Assembly (NCBI GenBank): GCA_937891015.1
Contig: CALAPY010000072.1
Location: 1 to 64,000, forward strand
Length of the DNA stretch: 64,000 nucleotides
Reading direction: 5' to 3'
From: UBA2108 sp002713215
GTDB taxonomy: Bacteria > Bacteroidota > Bacteroidia > Flavobacteriales_G > Salibacteraceae
In this document: in pieces, positions 51,415-61,202 of the stretch
Layout of the letters: every line of letters begins with the position of its first letter
How positions within the stretch are numbered: the stretch's first letter is position 1
Notes under the pieces: model-generated
Database searches by the model: none
Told to the model about the DNA's origin: nothing
The model's input: only the letters and a program-made list of their open reading frames with translations
Made by a program: the position numbers and the translations under genes

Positions 51415-52125
51415 TTATTGCTTGAGTTCCATTTGGATATAATCCAATAACTCGCGTTTTACATCCTTTTCTTTAAATCGACCGCCATATTCTGCGGTTA
51501 CTGTGCTGGAGTCAATGTCTTTGATTCCCCTGGAATTAACACAAAGGTGTTTGGCATCAATGATACAAGCTACATCTTCAGTCTTTAACTCTCGCTGAAT
51601 ATGTTTAACAACCTGCATGGTCAATCGTTCCTGCACTTGTGGGCGTTTCGCATAATACTCGACAATACGATTCAGTTTCGATAAACCAATGACTCTTCCA
51701 TTAGAAATATAGGCGACGTGTGCTTTACCCACAATGGGTAAAAAATGATGCTCGCAGGTAGAGTATAGCACAATGTTTTTCTCTACCAACATTTCGTTGT
51801 ATTGGTATTTATTTTCAAAGGTCGAAGCCTTTGGTTTATTCATAGGTTGAATTCCGCCAAAAATTTCATTGACAAACATTTTTGCAACACGTCTGGGAGT
51901 TCCCTTAAGGCTATCGTCGGTCATATCCAGACCCATGGTGTACATAATATTCGCAAAGTCTTTTTCGATGCTTTTTATCTTTTCATCGTTCGATAATTCA
52001 AAAGCATCTTCTCGGAGTGGAGTATCTACACTTGTAGATATATGGTTGTCACCAATGGTGTCCAATTCAATATCATGATCTGCCATTCCGTTAACGATTC
52101 CGTTCTTTAAATCCTTGTGTCTCAT
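51415..52125 (-). CDS. folE: GTP cyclohydrolase I
   Basis: A protein of 236 residues. The catalytic and zinc residues are in STCEHHFLPIVGKAHVAYI (Cys124, His126, His127), and the second zinc Cys is in HLCVNSRGIKD. GTPRRVAKMFVNEIF is the GTP-pocket segment. It converts GTP to dihydroneopterin triphosphate for folate. About 40 extra residues at the N-terminus lack resemblance to the enzyme but contain no better start. First gene of a five-gene operon folE-cysS-unknown-dcd-yidD. Confidence 0.95.
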   Translation of the reverse strand: MRHKDLKNGIVNGMADHDIELDTIGDNHISTSVDTPLREDAFELSNDEKIKSIEKDFANIMYTMGLDMTDDSLKGTPRRVAKMFVNEIFGGIQPMNKPKASTFENKYQYNEMLVEKNIVLYSTCEHHFLPIVGKAHVAYISNGRVIGLSKLNRIVEYYAKRPQVQERLTMQVVKHIQRELKTEDVACIIDAKHLCVNSRGIKDIDSSTVTAEYGGRFKEKDVKRELLDYIQMELKQ

Positions 52126-52170
52126 TTAGTATCAATTTCCATCCGCCATTCAGCAGCGTGAAATTCGATG

Positions 52171-52178
52171 CAAATATA
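52171..52178 (-). promoter_or_regulatory. Bacteroidota -7 element of the folE operon
   Basis: CAAATATA reads TATATTTG on the minus strand, matching TAnnTTTG, and is followed by C as in many Bacteroidota promoters. It lies 46 bases upstream of the folE start. The -33 region has no clear TTTG. Confidence 0.5.
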
Positions 52179-52274
52179 CTTTGAAGCATCGAGATGTGTT
52201 GTTGTATTTTATTAAATGCCTAATGCCTTACAATACAATCGAAAAAATGAATTGTTTTAGATCGTTGGAAATGC

Positions 52275-53750
52275 CTAGAGATTGCTAATGATGGCTCTAT
52301 GATTTTCTACACCGTTGGTTCGTACAATATGGATAGTATAAACGCCTGTTTTAAAATTTGAAACGTCTATGGTAGCTTCGGTTTCATACTTGCTCCAGTT
52401 ATTGGGCATTACCCGACCGGTTTCATCCAGGATCATTATTTCTTCAACCTCAGAAATTTCGCCGGAAATATGAAGTTGTTCGTTTGCCGGATTTGGAAAA
52501 AGAGCGTATTGGAATGTACTTGCTGTAGCATTAATTTCTATGCTCCTTAGAGGGAAATAGGTTTTATTACCATCAAAATCAGTCTGGGACAACCGATAAT
52601 ACATGATGTTGGGAAAATCGATGCGGTCGGTAGCAGAATATGTTTGGGTTGTATTGGAGTTTCCGGCCCCTTTAAGTTCGCTAACAAATGACCAAATCTG
52701 TCCGTTATGACTTCTTTCCAGGGTAAAGAAATCGTTGTTCAATTCCGATTGAGTCTTCCACGTCAGGACAATATGATTACCTTCCTTGTACGCTGTAAAC
52801 GAAGTTAATTCCACAGGAAGTGGATCAGACCCTAAACCACCCCAGGTTGCACCGGTTAGAGAGGTACCACAGCTATAGGTATTGTTGGAGTCAATGGAAA
52901 AGTCGGTATCCGTGTGAAAACCTCCACTACCTGAACCTTCATTGTCCGTGAAATTGACCAGAGATGACCTGGAAGTACCATCTTTGACTTCATAAGTTGG
53001 TTCAGTAGAACTACCTGAAGTCGTACAAATATTAATGCAGCCCAAAGTTCCAGGTCGGTCCTTATTTATATCAAACTCTACCAATGGTGTATATATTGCA
53101 CCACAACATAAAACGGATGAACCATGTACTTTGAACTTGGTCTCCGCTTCAATAATTCCACAGTTTTCTAATTCCCCATCAACGTGTAATTCTCCTTTGG
53201 CATCTCCCAGCGTACTGGATATTAAAATGTAACCTGTAGTTGCATTGGTTGTTTTTCCGGAAGAACTAGTTCCTGCTTCACTATTCGTTCCGCTATGCAT
53301 TTTACCAGTAACAATTGTATCGGCATTATACAGGTAGGGTATACCAGAAACGTAAGTTTTATCCAATCCCTTAACCTCTACTTTTTTTGCATTAATAACT
53401 CCGCTGTTGTATAGTTCCCCACTGTTGGACCCATTTCCAACTTTAATAGTTTTCGTATATCCTTTAAGTGATCCTGCGGAGCTAATAACCACTACACCAT
53501 TTATTTTTAAATCCGAGACATAAGTAACCGAAGAGACAATAAACACAGAGTCTCCCGAGGATAAAGTCGTTCCTGGAGCGGATCCACCAACCCAGGTTCC
53601 GTTTGTTTCCCAGTCTCCCCCACTTGCCTCTGAGGTATAATTCGTGGCATTGGCATTAAAATGGAATACCAGAATAAAGGTCAATAATATGCCTAGTAGT
53701 CTTGTTAAGATGATAGTATAGTTATAGTAAAACTTTGAAAAGTAATGCAA
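52275..53750 (-). CDS. T9SS cargo protein of unknown function
   Basis: A protein of 491 residues with a signal peptide (about 1-35, cleavage after NANA). Residues 38-290 look like a right-handed beta-helix or adhesin-like domain (GVVVISSAGSLKGYTKTIKV; SGELYNSGVINAKKVEVKG). Then comes the linker module VELTSFTAYKEGNHIVLTW... common to Bacteroidota cargo, and a T9SS domain (LFPNPANEQL). It is similar in build to the module in the BNR protein at 12242. Surface or secreted; function unknown. It stands alone. Confidence 0.8.
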   Translation of the reverse strand: MHYFSKFYYNYTIILTRLLGILLTFILVFHFNANATNYTSEASGGDWETNGTWVGGSAPGTTLSSGDSVFIVSSVTYVSDLKINGVVVISSAGSLKGYTKTIKVGNGSNSGELYNSGVINAKKVEVKGLDKTYVSGIPYLYNADTIVTGKMHSGTNSEAGTSSSGKTTNATTGYILISSTLGDAKGELHVDGELENCGIIEAETKFKVHGSSVLCCGAIYTPLVEFDINKDRPGTLGCINICTTSGSSTEPTYEVKDGTSRSSLVNFTDNEGSGSGGFHTDTDFSIDSNNTYSCGTSLTGATWGGLGSDPLPVELTSFTAYKEGNHIVLTWKTQSELNNDFFTLERSHNGQIWSFVSELKGAGNSNTTQTYSATDRIDFPNIMYYRLSQTDFDGNKTYFPLRSIEINATASTFQYALFPNPANEQLHISGEISEVEEIMILDETGRVMPNNWSKYETEATIDVSNFKTGVYTIHIVRTNGVENHRAIISNL

Positions 53751-53869
53751 CTTTCAATAATAGGTTTGGATAGAGAGCTAAAAAGGTGTTTTTTTCGATG
53801 TCTCCGATTAATTCAAGAACAAAGCCAGTTCTATTCTCATTTTTATTTAATCGCAGTAAAGCCTAAGAA

Positions 53870-55240
53870 TTAACAAATGTAATCCTTGTTTTCCTCGGCA
53901 ATTTCACAAATGATTCCCAGTTCATCCTGAATTTTTACTCGTAACGAATCAGCCGATACAGGTTCTCCATGATTAATAAAAATTCGTTTTGGTTTTTTTG
54001 ACATTCGCTTAATCCAAAGCAGCAATTCTTTTTGGTCAGCGTGGGCACTCATGTTTTTTAATAGGTGAATGTTAGCAAATACACGATGGTATTTCCCAAA
54101 GAACTTCAGTTCAGGCATGCCATTAAGCAACTGGCGCCCCCTGGTTCCTTCGGCCTGAAACCCAGTGAGAACAATGGAGCATGAAGAATCTCCAACGTGT
54201 CGTTCCAGGTAATTTAGAATTCTACCCCCGCTTAACATTCCACTACCAGCGATAACAATTTTTTGCTCATCGCTTTCCACATTTCTTTTGGAAGCTCCTC
54301 CATCCCGAATACCATGAACCAATTTGGAAAGTATCTCCAATATTTCTTTTTCAATAGGTCGGCGAAAATCAAAATCCATAAAGATTTCGGTTGCCGAAAT
54401 AGCCATAGGGCTGTCGATGTAGATTTTCTTTTTTGGAATTTTACCTTCTACCAGCAATTCACCCAGATAATGTAAGATTTCTTGAGTTCGTTCAACAGCA
54501 AACGCGGGGATTAATACATTGCCCCCATTTTGAAAAGTCGTGTTGATTATTTTCTCTAACTCAGCTTTTGGGTCTTCCTTTTCATGTTCTCTACGCCCAT
54601 AGGTACTCTCAATTACAAGATAATCCGCTTCCTCACACCGATGAGCAGGGAGCAACAATTGAGGTTTACTTCGGCCCAAATCTCCGGAGAAGACAATTTT
54701 CCTACCATAAGATCGAATTTCGGTCCAGGCACTTCCCGCGATATGGCCAGCATTGTGCAATACGAATTTGAAATCCTTGTTGAGAATAATCCATTCTCCA
54801 TAATTGTGTACTTCGAATAGTCCTAAACAGGCCTCAACATCATTGGTAGTGTATAGAGGTTTGGCAGGTTTATGAGCAGTGTAGTGTAGCCGGTTTGCTT
54901 TTTCCGCGTCTTCTTCCTGAATGTGTGCACTATCGAACAAAATGAGTTCAGCTAATTTTTTGGTTGCCTGAGTACAGTGGATTTTTCCGGAAAACCCGTT
55001 TCTAACCAGAAGTGGTAAGTAACCTGAATGATCGAGATGTGCATGGGTAAGAATGACGTCATTAACCGAAGATTCCTCAATGGGAAGTTCCGACCAGTTT
55101 TTAAGCCTTAGGTTTTTTAATCCCTGAAACAAACCACAATCAACCATTAGGGAATGTTGGTCAGTCGTAAGAAGCGTTTTCGATCCGGTTACGGTTCCTG
55201 CTCCCCCTAAAAACTGGATTTTAATCTGATTGTCATTCAT
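53870..55240 (-). CDS. beta-CASP metallo-beta-lactamase RNase (CPSF73-like)
   Basis: A protein of 456 residues. HAHLDHSGYLP (66-76) is the zinc motif 2, HAGHIAGSA the third, SGDLGR the fourth and NHGEPVSAD near the end the last. The beta-CASP insert has FAVERTQEILHYLG and GSGMLSGGRI. Such enzymes are RNA nucleases related to archaeal CPSF and the bacterial YSH1-like group. It starts 15 bases after the V-ATPase K gene, so it is part of that operon, though no functional link is known. Confidence 0.88.
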   Translation of the reverse strand: MNDNQIKIQFLGGAGTVTGSKTLLTTDQHSLMVDCGLFQGLKNLRLKNWSELPIEESSVNDVILTHAHLDHSGYLPLLVRNGFSGKIHCTQATKKLAELILFDSAHIQEEDAEKANRLHYTAHKPAKPLYTTNDVEACLGLFEVHNYGEWIILNKDFKFVLHNAGHIAGSAWTEIRSYGRKIVFSGDLGRSKPQLLLPAHRCEEADYLVIESTYGRREHEKEDPKAELEKIINTTFQNGGNVLIPAFAVERTQEILHYLGELLVEGKIPKKKIYIDSPMAISATEIFMDFDFRRPIEKEILEILSKLVHGIRDGGASKRNVESDEQKIVIAGSGMLSGGRILNYLERHVGDSSCSIVLTGFQAEGTRGRQLLNGMPELKFFGKYHRVFANIHLLKNMSAHADQKELLLWIKRMSKKPKRIFINHGEPVSADSLRVKIQDELGIICEIAEENKDYIC

Positions 55241-55255
55241 ACCTTACCTTTCATC

Positions 55256-55714
55256 TTAAACCAGTGCATTGGCAAGCAGGAATGTAGCCGCAAAAGCAAC
55301 AATTGCGTACAATTCTGGAAATACTGCAAGTACCATGGTTTTACCAAATACATCGTACCCTGAACCTATACCTTCAATTCCTTGTGCAGAGACCTCACCT
55401 TGTTTCATCCCGGAAATTAATCCTACCAGGCCTAAGGCCAGCCCTGCGGCGAATACAATACCACCGTGCTGAACCGTTAATTCGCTTAAAGATTGCAATT
55501 TGTTGTTTACAATAAAAAAGCCTGCAAAACCGTACAGACCTTGCGTACCAGGTAATGCGGAAAGCAGCATATAAGAGCCAAAGGCATCTTCATTTTTCTT
55601 CAAAGCACCCAAAGTTGCTCTTCCACCAATGGAAACACCTATAGCACTTCCAATTCCTGCTAAGCCAATCATTAATCCTAGTCCGGTGTATGCGAGTATA
55701 ATTGCTGTTGTCAT
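55256..55714 (-). CDS. ntpK: V-type ATPase subunit K (rotor), Na+-type residues
   Basis: A protein of 152 residues with four transmembrane helices, two hairpins in one chain. The ion site matches the Enterococcus hirae NtpK site: LPGTQG gives Leu54, Thr57 and Gln58; KQGEV gives Gln105; FPELYAI gives Glu134. The spacing of these residues is almost the same as in NtpK (Leu61, Thr64, Gln65, Gln110, Glu139). This points to Na+ as the coupling ion. It makes the membrane rotor ring. It is preceded by subunit I and followed by the RNase gene. Confidence 0.92.
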   Translation of the reverse strand: MTTAIILAYTGLGLMIGLAGIGSAIGVSIGGRATLGALKKNEDAFGSYMLLSALPGTQGLYGFAGFFIVNNKLQSLSELTVQHGGIVFAAGLALGLVGLISGMKQGEVSAQGIEGIGSGYDVFGKTMVLAVFPELYAIVAFAATFLLANALV

Positions 55715-55724
55715 ATGTTCTGTT

Positions 55725-57500
55725 TTAAGTTATTTCTTTTTTAAAAGGTTTATATCTCATTCCGCCTCCTGCAAATCCGGCGTTTTTATAAAATTCGACA
55801 AAGGTGAGGCGCATTGGATGTACAAACGCCCCCAAACCTGCAATAAAAATATTGAGGCTGTGCCCAATGATCATAAATATGATAAACAAGATAGGTCCCA
55901 ATATAGGAACACTATCAATAAAGGAAAGACCAATATCGTTAATAACAAACCCGAGGATAGAGCTGCTTAATCCAAGCGCAAAAAGTCTGATATAGGATAA
56001 CAGATCGCCAAAAACTCCTGTAATTCCATAAAGTTCCCAAAGCCCTTTTCCAAAGCGAGTAAGAATATTTGCTTTTGGGTCGTTGAAGAAAAGAATGAGG
56101 GCAATCCCAGCGAATATGGTTGATAAGGCTGGTATCCCGGGAAAAGCAAGGAAATAAACGGCTATGCCTATGGTCAATAAGATCCAACCAAAGGTTGAAA
56201 GCGTATAGACAAAACCGTTTTGCTTGTATTGATTGGCCATTTTTACTACCATACCAAATACAATTTGAAAGCCTCCAATGGCCAGAGAGAGATTAAACAA
56301 GTTATCCGAATCTAGAAATAACCTTTTAATGGAGAGTGGTAAGAGGGTAGAGTCTTCGTGGCCCAGGTTTATCCCGAACATTGTACCTGTTATGACTCCA
56401 AACACAACAGTTGCTAATCCAAGTATTTGAGCCAAGCGAACAATGCCTTTGTTTTGCTCACCCAATTTTTTCCCAAACAAGGTCATTCCCAACACAATGA
56501 GCAACCCATATCCGGCATCTCCCAAACAGAAACCAAAGAATAGAGTGAAAAAGGGTGCAAATAGGGGAGTGAGGTCCAGTTCGGCATAGCTGGGTAAAGA
56601 AAACAGACTACCAATGGGCTCAAAGAGTTTTCCAAAATTCCCATTGTTTAACAGGATTGGGTTTTTTTCCGCTAAATCCGGTTCCGATGTTTCGTAATAA
56701 ACACTGTGATCATCCAATATCTGATTCACTTGCTCTGAGTTTTCTTCAGGAATCCAGGCTTCCAGATAGTGAATACTTCCGTCTCCCCTTTGATTACTTT
56801 GCGAACTCGCAGCATCGAGTTGAATACTATTGTTCAACTGATTTATAGTGTACTGCAGGTCATGAATATTATTCTCCTGAATAAAATCCAGTTGATCCTG
56901 AAGCTCCTTAATTTCTTTTTGCTTTGCCTCCTTCAAGGCCTCAATTTCTATTGTTCCTTTACCTGGCAATAATTCATGTTGTGCGTCAATATCTGGCCTT
57001 TCATCGGATTCAGAAAAAACAACAAAATAAGTTTTCCGGCCACTGTCATTAACTATTTCAGCACCGTACTTGGTTTTCCATTCTTCGTCAAATTTATTTG
57101 GCTTACAACTAAACAGGTAGCAATAAATTCCATAGCTATAAAGCTGTATTATTTTCTTGGAAGAAAACTTCCCGATCGTATTCTCCAGAAGAAAAACCTC
57201 CTGCCGTAGTCCCCGAATTTCTTTTTCTTTTTGCTCCAGGGCTTGAATAGCCTCTCTCCAATCGTTGGTTACCATGGAAGGTAATTCCCTTCCAGATTGT
57301 TCAGTGATATCTTGTTCTACTTTGCAATAGTCCAGTATTTCGTTTAGCTGCTGAGTGTCGCGTATTGCCAATTTTGTGGACTTCGGAAGGTCATTTACTT
57401 CCTTAATGTGGAATTGTCCAACAGACCGCAGGTTCTGTATAAATTCATCATAATCCTTATGGAAAACAACAAAGCTATATTTAAGCATAGGTACAATCAT
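55725..57500 (-). CDS. ntpI: V-type ATPase subunit I (stator membrane subunit)
   Basis: A protein of 591 residues. The first 300 are cytoplasmic with long helices (ELQDQLDFIQENNIHDLQYT). The C-terminal half has about seven transmembrane helices: ELDLTPLFAPFFTLFFGFCL, GDAGYGLLIVLG, FGDLLSYIRLFALGLSSSIL with the essential Arg in YIRLFALG, and HSLNIFIAGLGAFVHPMRLT. It forms the ion half-channels next to the K ring. It overlaps subunit D by four bases. Confidence 0.93.
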   Translation of the reverse strand: MIVPMLKYSFVVFHKDYDEFIQNLRSVGQFHIKEVNDLPKSTKLAIRDTQQLNEILDYCKVEQDITEQSGRELPSMVTNDWREAIQALEQKEKEIRGLRQEVFLLENTIGKFSSKKIIQLYSYGIYCYLFSCKPNKFDEEWKTKYGAEIVNDSGRKTYFVVFSESDERPDIDAQHELLPGKGTIEIEALKEAKQKEIKELQDQLDFIQENNIHDLQYTINQLNNSIQLDAASSQSNQRGDGSIHYLEAWIPEENSEQVNQILDDHSVYYETSEPDLAEKNPILLNNGNFGKLFEPIGSLFSLPSYAELDLTPLFAPFFTLFFGFCLGDAGYGLLIVLGMTLFGKKLGEQNKGIVRLAQILGLATVVFGVITGTMFGINLGHEDSTLLPLSIKRLFLDSDNLFNLSLAIGGFQIVFGMVVKMANQYKQNGFVYTLSTFGWILLTIGIAVYFLAFPGIPALSTIFAGIALILFFNDPKANILTRFGKGLWELYGITGVFGDLLSYIRLFALGLSSSILGFVINDIGLSFIDSVPILGPILFIIFMIIGHSLNIFIAGLGAFVHPMRLTFVEFYKNAGFAGGGMRYKPFKKEIT

Positions 57501-58087
57501 GCTGCTGCATTTCGTGATTTAACCATTTTTTGAGCGGCCTTGCTTAGATTCTCTTCGTCTTCCAGGAAACGCTTTATTTTCTTAATGCCCGATTCAATTT
57601 CGGGAATTTGAACCTTCTCGTATAAGTTTACTTTTTGCGTTGTTCTTTTTCTTTCGTGTTCAAGTGTGTTGAGTTGAAGTTGCAATACCCGGGTTTCAAT
57701 TTGCAATCGGGTAAGTTTTCTCAAGTCTAAAACAGCTTCCGAAACCCAAACCCATTGATTGAACCAAAAGGTTTCGGGTGTTTTAAAAATGACTTCCTCC
57801 AAAATAGGAATTCGGACCCCCGCAATTTTTCTGTTGCTCAGCTTAGTTTCCTCAACCTTTACCAAATTGAAATTGAACTGACTCCAGAGCTTTTTGTACT
57901 TATCCAATACTGCTTGTTGTTCTTTTTCCAGTTCAAGACTTGCCGTGTGAGCTCCCTTGGTTCGTTTTACCTCCAGGCGCAATGCACTTTCTTTGTTCTT
58001 GATTATGGGAAGTGCCATATTCCTCATTTTCAGGGACTTGTTTAGTGTCTGAAGACTAGTTTTATTGTATTGAAATTTTATGGCCAA
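57497..58087 (-). CDS. ntpD: V-type ATPase subunit D (central stalk)
   Basis: A protein of 196 residues, mostly two long helices that form the central stalk coiled coil: FQYNKTSLQTLNKSLKMRN at the start (start ATG 58087), ending FLEDEENLSKAAQKMVKSR. The segment SLKMRNMALPIIKNKESALR matches the conserved LxxKxxLLxxK pattern of subunit D in divergent form. It couples A3B3 to the rotor. It comes between B and I as in other bacterial V-ATPase operons. Confidence 0.88.
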   Translation of the reverse strand: MAIKFQYNKTSLQTLNKSLKMRNMALPIIKNKESALRLEVKRTKGAHTASLELEKEQQAVLDKYKKLWSQFNFNLVKVEETKLSNRKIAGVRIPILEEVIFKTPETFWFNQWVWVSEAVLDLRKLTRLQIETRVLQLQLNTLEHERKRTTQKVNLYEKVQIPEIESGIKKIKRFLEDEENLSKAAQKMVKSRNAAA

Positions 58088-58105
58088 CTTATTTCCTATA
58101 GAATT

Positions 58106-59434
58106 TTACTTCCAGTATTTATCTATTAATTCCTGTTTAAGCCCCAACTCTTCCTTTTGAAAGTGTCTGGAAAATAATTCCCAGGCCTTGTTTAACATGG
58201 TTTCTACCACCACATTTACATCAATGGCCAATAACTCATTCGAATATTCTTTAGCGAACGCCAATGTTCTGGAATCGTAATCAGTCAAATCAAACCCATT
58301 CTCCAGTTTGGTTCTTGCATTTGCTGCATCAGCGTATAAGCGAACGGCCGCATTCATTACCTGTGGGTGATCTTCCCGGGTTTGCTTACCAATAACCAAT
58401 TGTTTTAATCGCGAGAGACTTCTGAACGGATCTACGATTACCTTACCAATTTCCGAATCCTTACGCAAAAACAATTGCCCTTCGGTTATATATCCGGTAT
58501 TATCGGGAATCGCATGCGTGATATCTCCTTCTGATAGGGTAGTTACTGCAATAATGGTAATGGAACCTCCGTTTGGAAATTGAACAGCCTTTTCATAAAT
58601 CCTGGCTAAATCACTGTATAGCGAACCAGGCATGCTGTCCTTGGAAGGAATTTGATCCATCCGGTTACTCACTATACTCAGGGCATCGGCAAAAAGGGTC
58701 ATGTCGGTTAACAGCACCAGTACGCTTTCGTTTTTATCTACCGCAAAATACTCGGCTGCGGTTAACGCCATATCTGGAATTAGCAGTCGTTCTACCGGTG
58801 GGTTTTGAGTAGTATTTACAAAAGAGATTATTCTATCGAGTGCACCCTGATTTTGAAACACACTTTTGAAATACAGGTAATCATCGTTGGTTAATCCCAT
58901 ACCACCCAAAATAATCTTATCGGCCTTGGCTCGCATAGCCACATTAGCCATAACCTCATTGTAGGGTTGATCCGGATCGGCGAAAAATGGAATTTTCTGT
59001 CCGGCAACCAGGGTGTTGTTTAAGTCGATTCCTGCAATTCCGGTAGCAATTAATTTATTGGGTTGAAGCCTTCTTACGGGATTTACCGAAGGGCCACCAA
59101 TTTCTCTTACTTCGCCATCAATGGAAGGCCCTCCATCAATGGGATCTCCCATCGCATTGAAAAATCGTCCTGCCAGGTCTTCGCTCACTTTCATGGTAGG
59201 CGCTTTGCCTAGAAAAACAACTTCAGAATCAGTAAATATTCCTTCTGTTCCTGAGAAAACCTGGAGCGTTACTTTGTCTCCAATAATCTTAACAACCTGC
59301 GATAGTTTGTTACCTACCAGAGCCAGTTCTTCATTTCCTACTCCAGTGGCTCTTAACGTACAAGTCGCTTTATTGATGTCTTCAATTTGAGTGTACTTCT
59401 TTTGAAATGTTGCTGTTATTTCCATACTATACAC
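58106..59434 (-). CDS. ntpB: V-type ATPase subunit B (non-catalytic)
   Basis: A protein of 442 residues. It shares the A-subunit fold but lacks a P-loop. INPVRRLQPNKLIATGIAGI, QKIPFFADPDQPYNEVMANV and MPGSLYSDLARIYEKA are typical of V-ATPase B subunits. The last part includes FDLTDYDSRTLAFAKEYSNE. It overlaps the end of subunit A by eight bases. It forms the non-catalytic half of the nucleotide sites. Confidence 0.94.
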   Translation of the reverse strand: MYSMEITATFQKKYTQIEDINKATCTLRATGVGNEELALVGNKLSQVVKIIGDKVTLQVFSGTEGIFTDSEVVFLGKAPTMKVSEDLAGRFFNAMGDPIDGGPSIDGEVREIGGPSVNPVRRLQPNKLIATGIAGIDLNNTLVAGQKIPFFADPDQPYNEVMANVAMRAKADKIILGGMGLTNDDYLYFKSVFQNQGALDRIISFVNTTQNPPVERLLIPDMALTAAEYFAVDKNESVLVLLTDMTLFADALSIVSNRMDQIPSKDSMPGSLYSDLARIYEKAVQFPNGGSITIIAVTTLSEGDITHAIPDNTGYITEGQLFLRKDSEIGKVIVDPFRSLSRLKQLVIGKQTREDHPQVMNAAVRLYADAANARTKLENGFDLTDYDSRTLAFAKEYSNELLAIDVNVVVETMLNKAWELFSRHFQKEELGLKQELIDKYWK

Positions 59435-61202
59435 TTGCTTGGGTTAGGGTTGAACCTTGAAATTCGGAAACCAGTATATCAACTTCTCCTTCGTATTTCC
59501 TAAAATCTTCTGACAGGTACTCCGAATAGTTCATCTGTTTCATGGCGTTAATGAGCTTTTTAAACAATTCACCAACCTTTTCAAAATGATTAAAGTCGAA
59601 TTCTGCCGAGCATATATCGAGCACCTTTTCAACCATGTATTTTTGGCGTTTTAGCGGACACATCTGATCTATTTGGTCAAATGCATCTTGCTGCAGAACC
59701 ACAAAATCAATTAGTTCGGCACGCCAATGGTGAACGTGGTAACCAACCGGTACACCGTCGTCGCCCAATATGTTTATTTGGTCACTTGCTTCCTTACCGC
59801 GTTGAAGGTAGTTCGTCATTAGGTTCGCATTATCTACCCAAGATTCTAATTCCTGACTTTTCATGAATTCCTGAAATTCGGGATATTCATTGTATTTGGA
59901 ATAGCTTAATCCCGGATCAATGGCCGGATACCTTTTACTATCAGCCCTTTGTTGAGACAGAGCATAAAAACAACGGGTTGCCTTCTTGGTCGATTCGGTT
60001 ACCGGTTCTTTTAAGTTACCTCCCGCTGGAGAAACGGTTCCAATGAAGGTAATTGAACCGGGTTTTCCATTGTTGAGTTCAACAATTCCGGCCCGGGCAT
60101 AAAAGTTAGCGATAATGGCTGATAGATCCATTGGAAATGCATCTGGTCCGGGTAAATCTTCCAGGCGATTACTCATCTCCCTAAGTGCCTGTGCCCATCT
60201 GGATGTTGAATCAGCGAGCAATAGAACTCGTAATCCCATGGCTCGGTAATATTCTCCCAAAGTCATGGCAGTGTATACGGAAGCTTCCCTTGCTGCTACA
60301 GGCATGTTCGATGTGTTAGCGATAATGGTAGTTCTTTCCATTAACTTCCTTCCGGTTCGGTAGTCGACAAGCGTAGGAAATTCCCAAAATATTTCTACCA
60401 CTTCGTTGGCCCGTTCTCCACAAGCCGCAACTATTACCACATCGGCATCGGCCTGCTTTGATAAAGCGTGCTGTAATACCGTTTTTCCACATCCAAATGG
60501 CCCGGGAATAAATCCGGTTCCTCCTTCCAGCATGGGGTTCAAAGAATCGATAACCCGCACTCCGGTTTCCAATAATTTACTTGGCCGAGGCTTGTTGTTA
60601 TATGCTTTTATGGCCAACTTTACGGGCCATTTTTGAGACATGGTTATGTTGTGATCGGTTCCATTGTTGTCGGTAATAACAGCAATGGTATCATAAATCT
60701 GGTATTCGTCTTCCGGTTTAACTTCCTTTACCGTGTAGCTTCCTTCCATTTTAAATGGAACCATTATTTTATGAGGTAGTCGATTTTCACCCACTTCTCC
60801 CAACCAAGAAGCCGCCTCCACGGTATCGCCAGATTTGGCAATGGGTTTGAAGTTCCATTTTTTATCCGCATCCAGCGGCGAGCTCGAAACACCCCGTTGA
60901 AGGAAAATCCCATCCAGTTTATTTAGGTCGTTTTGGAGACCATCGTAGTTTTTAGAAAGAATACCTGGTCCAAGCTCAACCTCAAGCAGATCGCCTGAGA
61001 ATTCTACGTTTGTTCCAGTCTGAACTCCTCGTGTACTGTCAAATACCTGTACATAGGTAGTGCTTCCTACAATTTTTATTACCTCAGCCATCAGCTTTAG
61101 TTCTCCGAGGACGAGGTAGCATATTTCGTTCTGAGCAACAGGGCCATTTACTTCCACCATTACCAAGTTTGCTATTATTCCAGTAACTTTTCCTGTTGTC
61201 AT
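59427..61202 (-). CDS. ntpA: V-type ATPase subunit A (catalytic)
   Basis: A protein of 591 residues. The P-loop is GPFGCGKTVLQ (around residue 233), with the V-type bulge domain before it. LADSTSRWAQALREMSNRLE and SPAGGNLKEPVTESTKKATR are further marks of the A subunit. It hydrolyses or makes ATP in the A3B3 ring. It overlaps the DUF2764 gene by four bases and subunit B by eight. Confidence 0.95.
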   Translation of the reverse strand: MTTGKVTGIIANLVMVEVNGPVAQNEICYLVLGELKLMAEVIKIVGSTTYVQVFDSTRGVQTGTNVEFSGDLLEVELGPGILSKNYDGLQNDLNKLDGIFLQRGVSSSPLDADKKWNFKPIAKSGDTVEAASWLGEVGENRLPHKIMVPFKMEGSYTVKEVKPEDEYQIYDTIAVITDNNGTDHNITMSQKWPVKLAIKAYNNKPRPSKLLETGVRVIDSLNPMLEGGTGFIPGPFGCGKTVLQHALSKQADADVVIVAACGERANEVVEIFWEFPTLVDYRTGRKLMERTTIIANTSNMPVAAREASVYTAMTLGEYYRAMGLRVLLLADSTSRWAQALREMSNRLEDLPGPDAFPMDLSAIIANFYARAGIVELNNGKPGSITFIGTVSPAGGNLKEPVTESTKKATRCFYALSQQRADSKRYPAIDPGLSYSKYNEYPEFQEFMKSQELESWVDNANLMTNYLQRGKEASDQINILGDDGVPVGYHVHHWRAELIDFVVLQQDAFDQIDQMCPLKRQKYMVEKVLDICSAEFDFNHFEKVGELFKKLINAMKQMNYSEYLSEDFRKYEGEVDILVSEFQGSTLTQASV

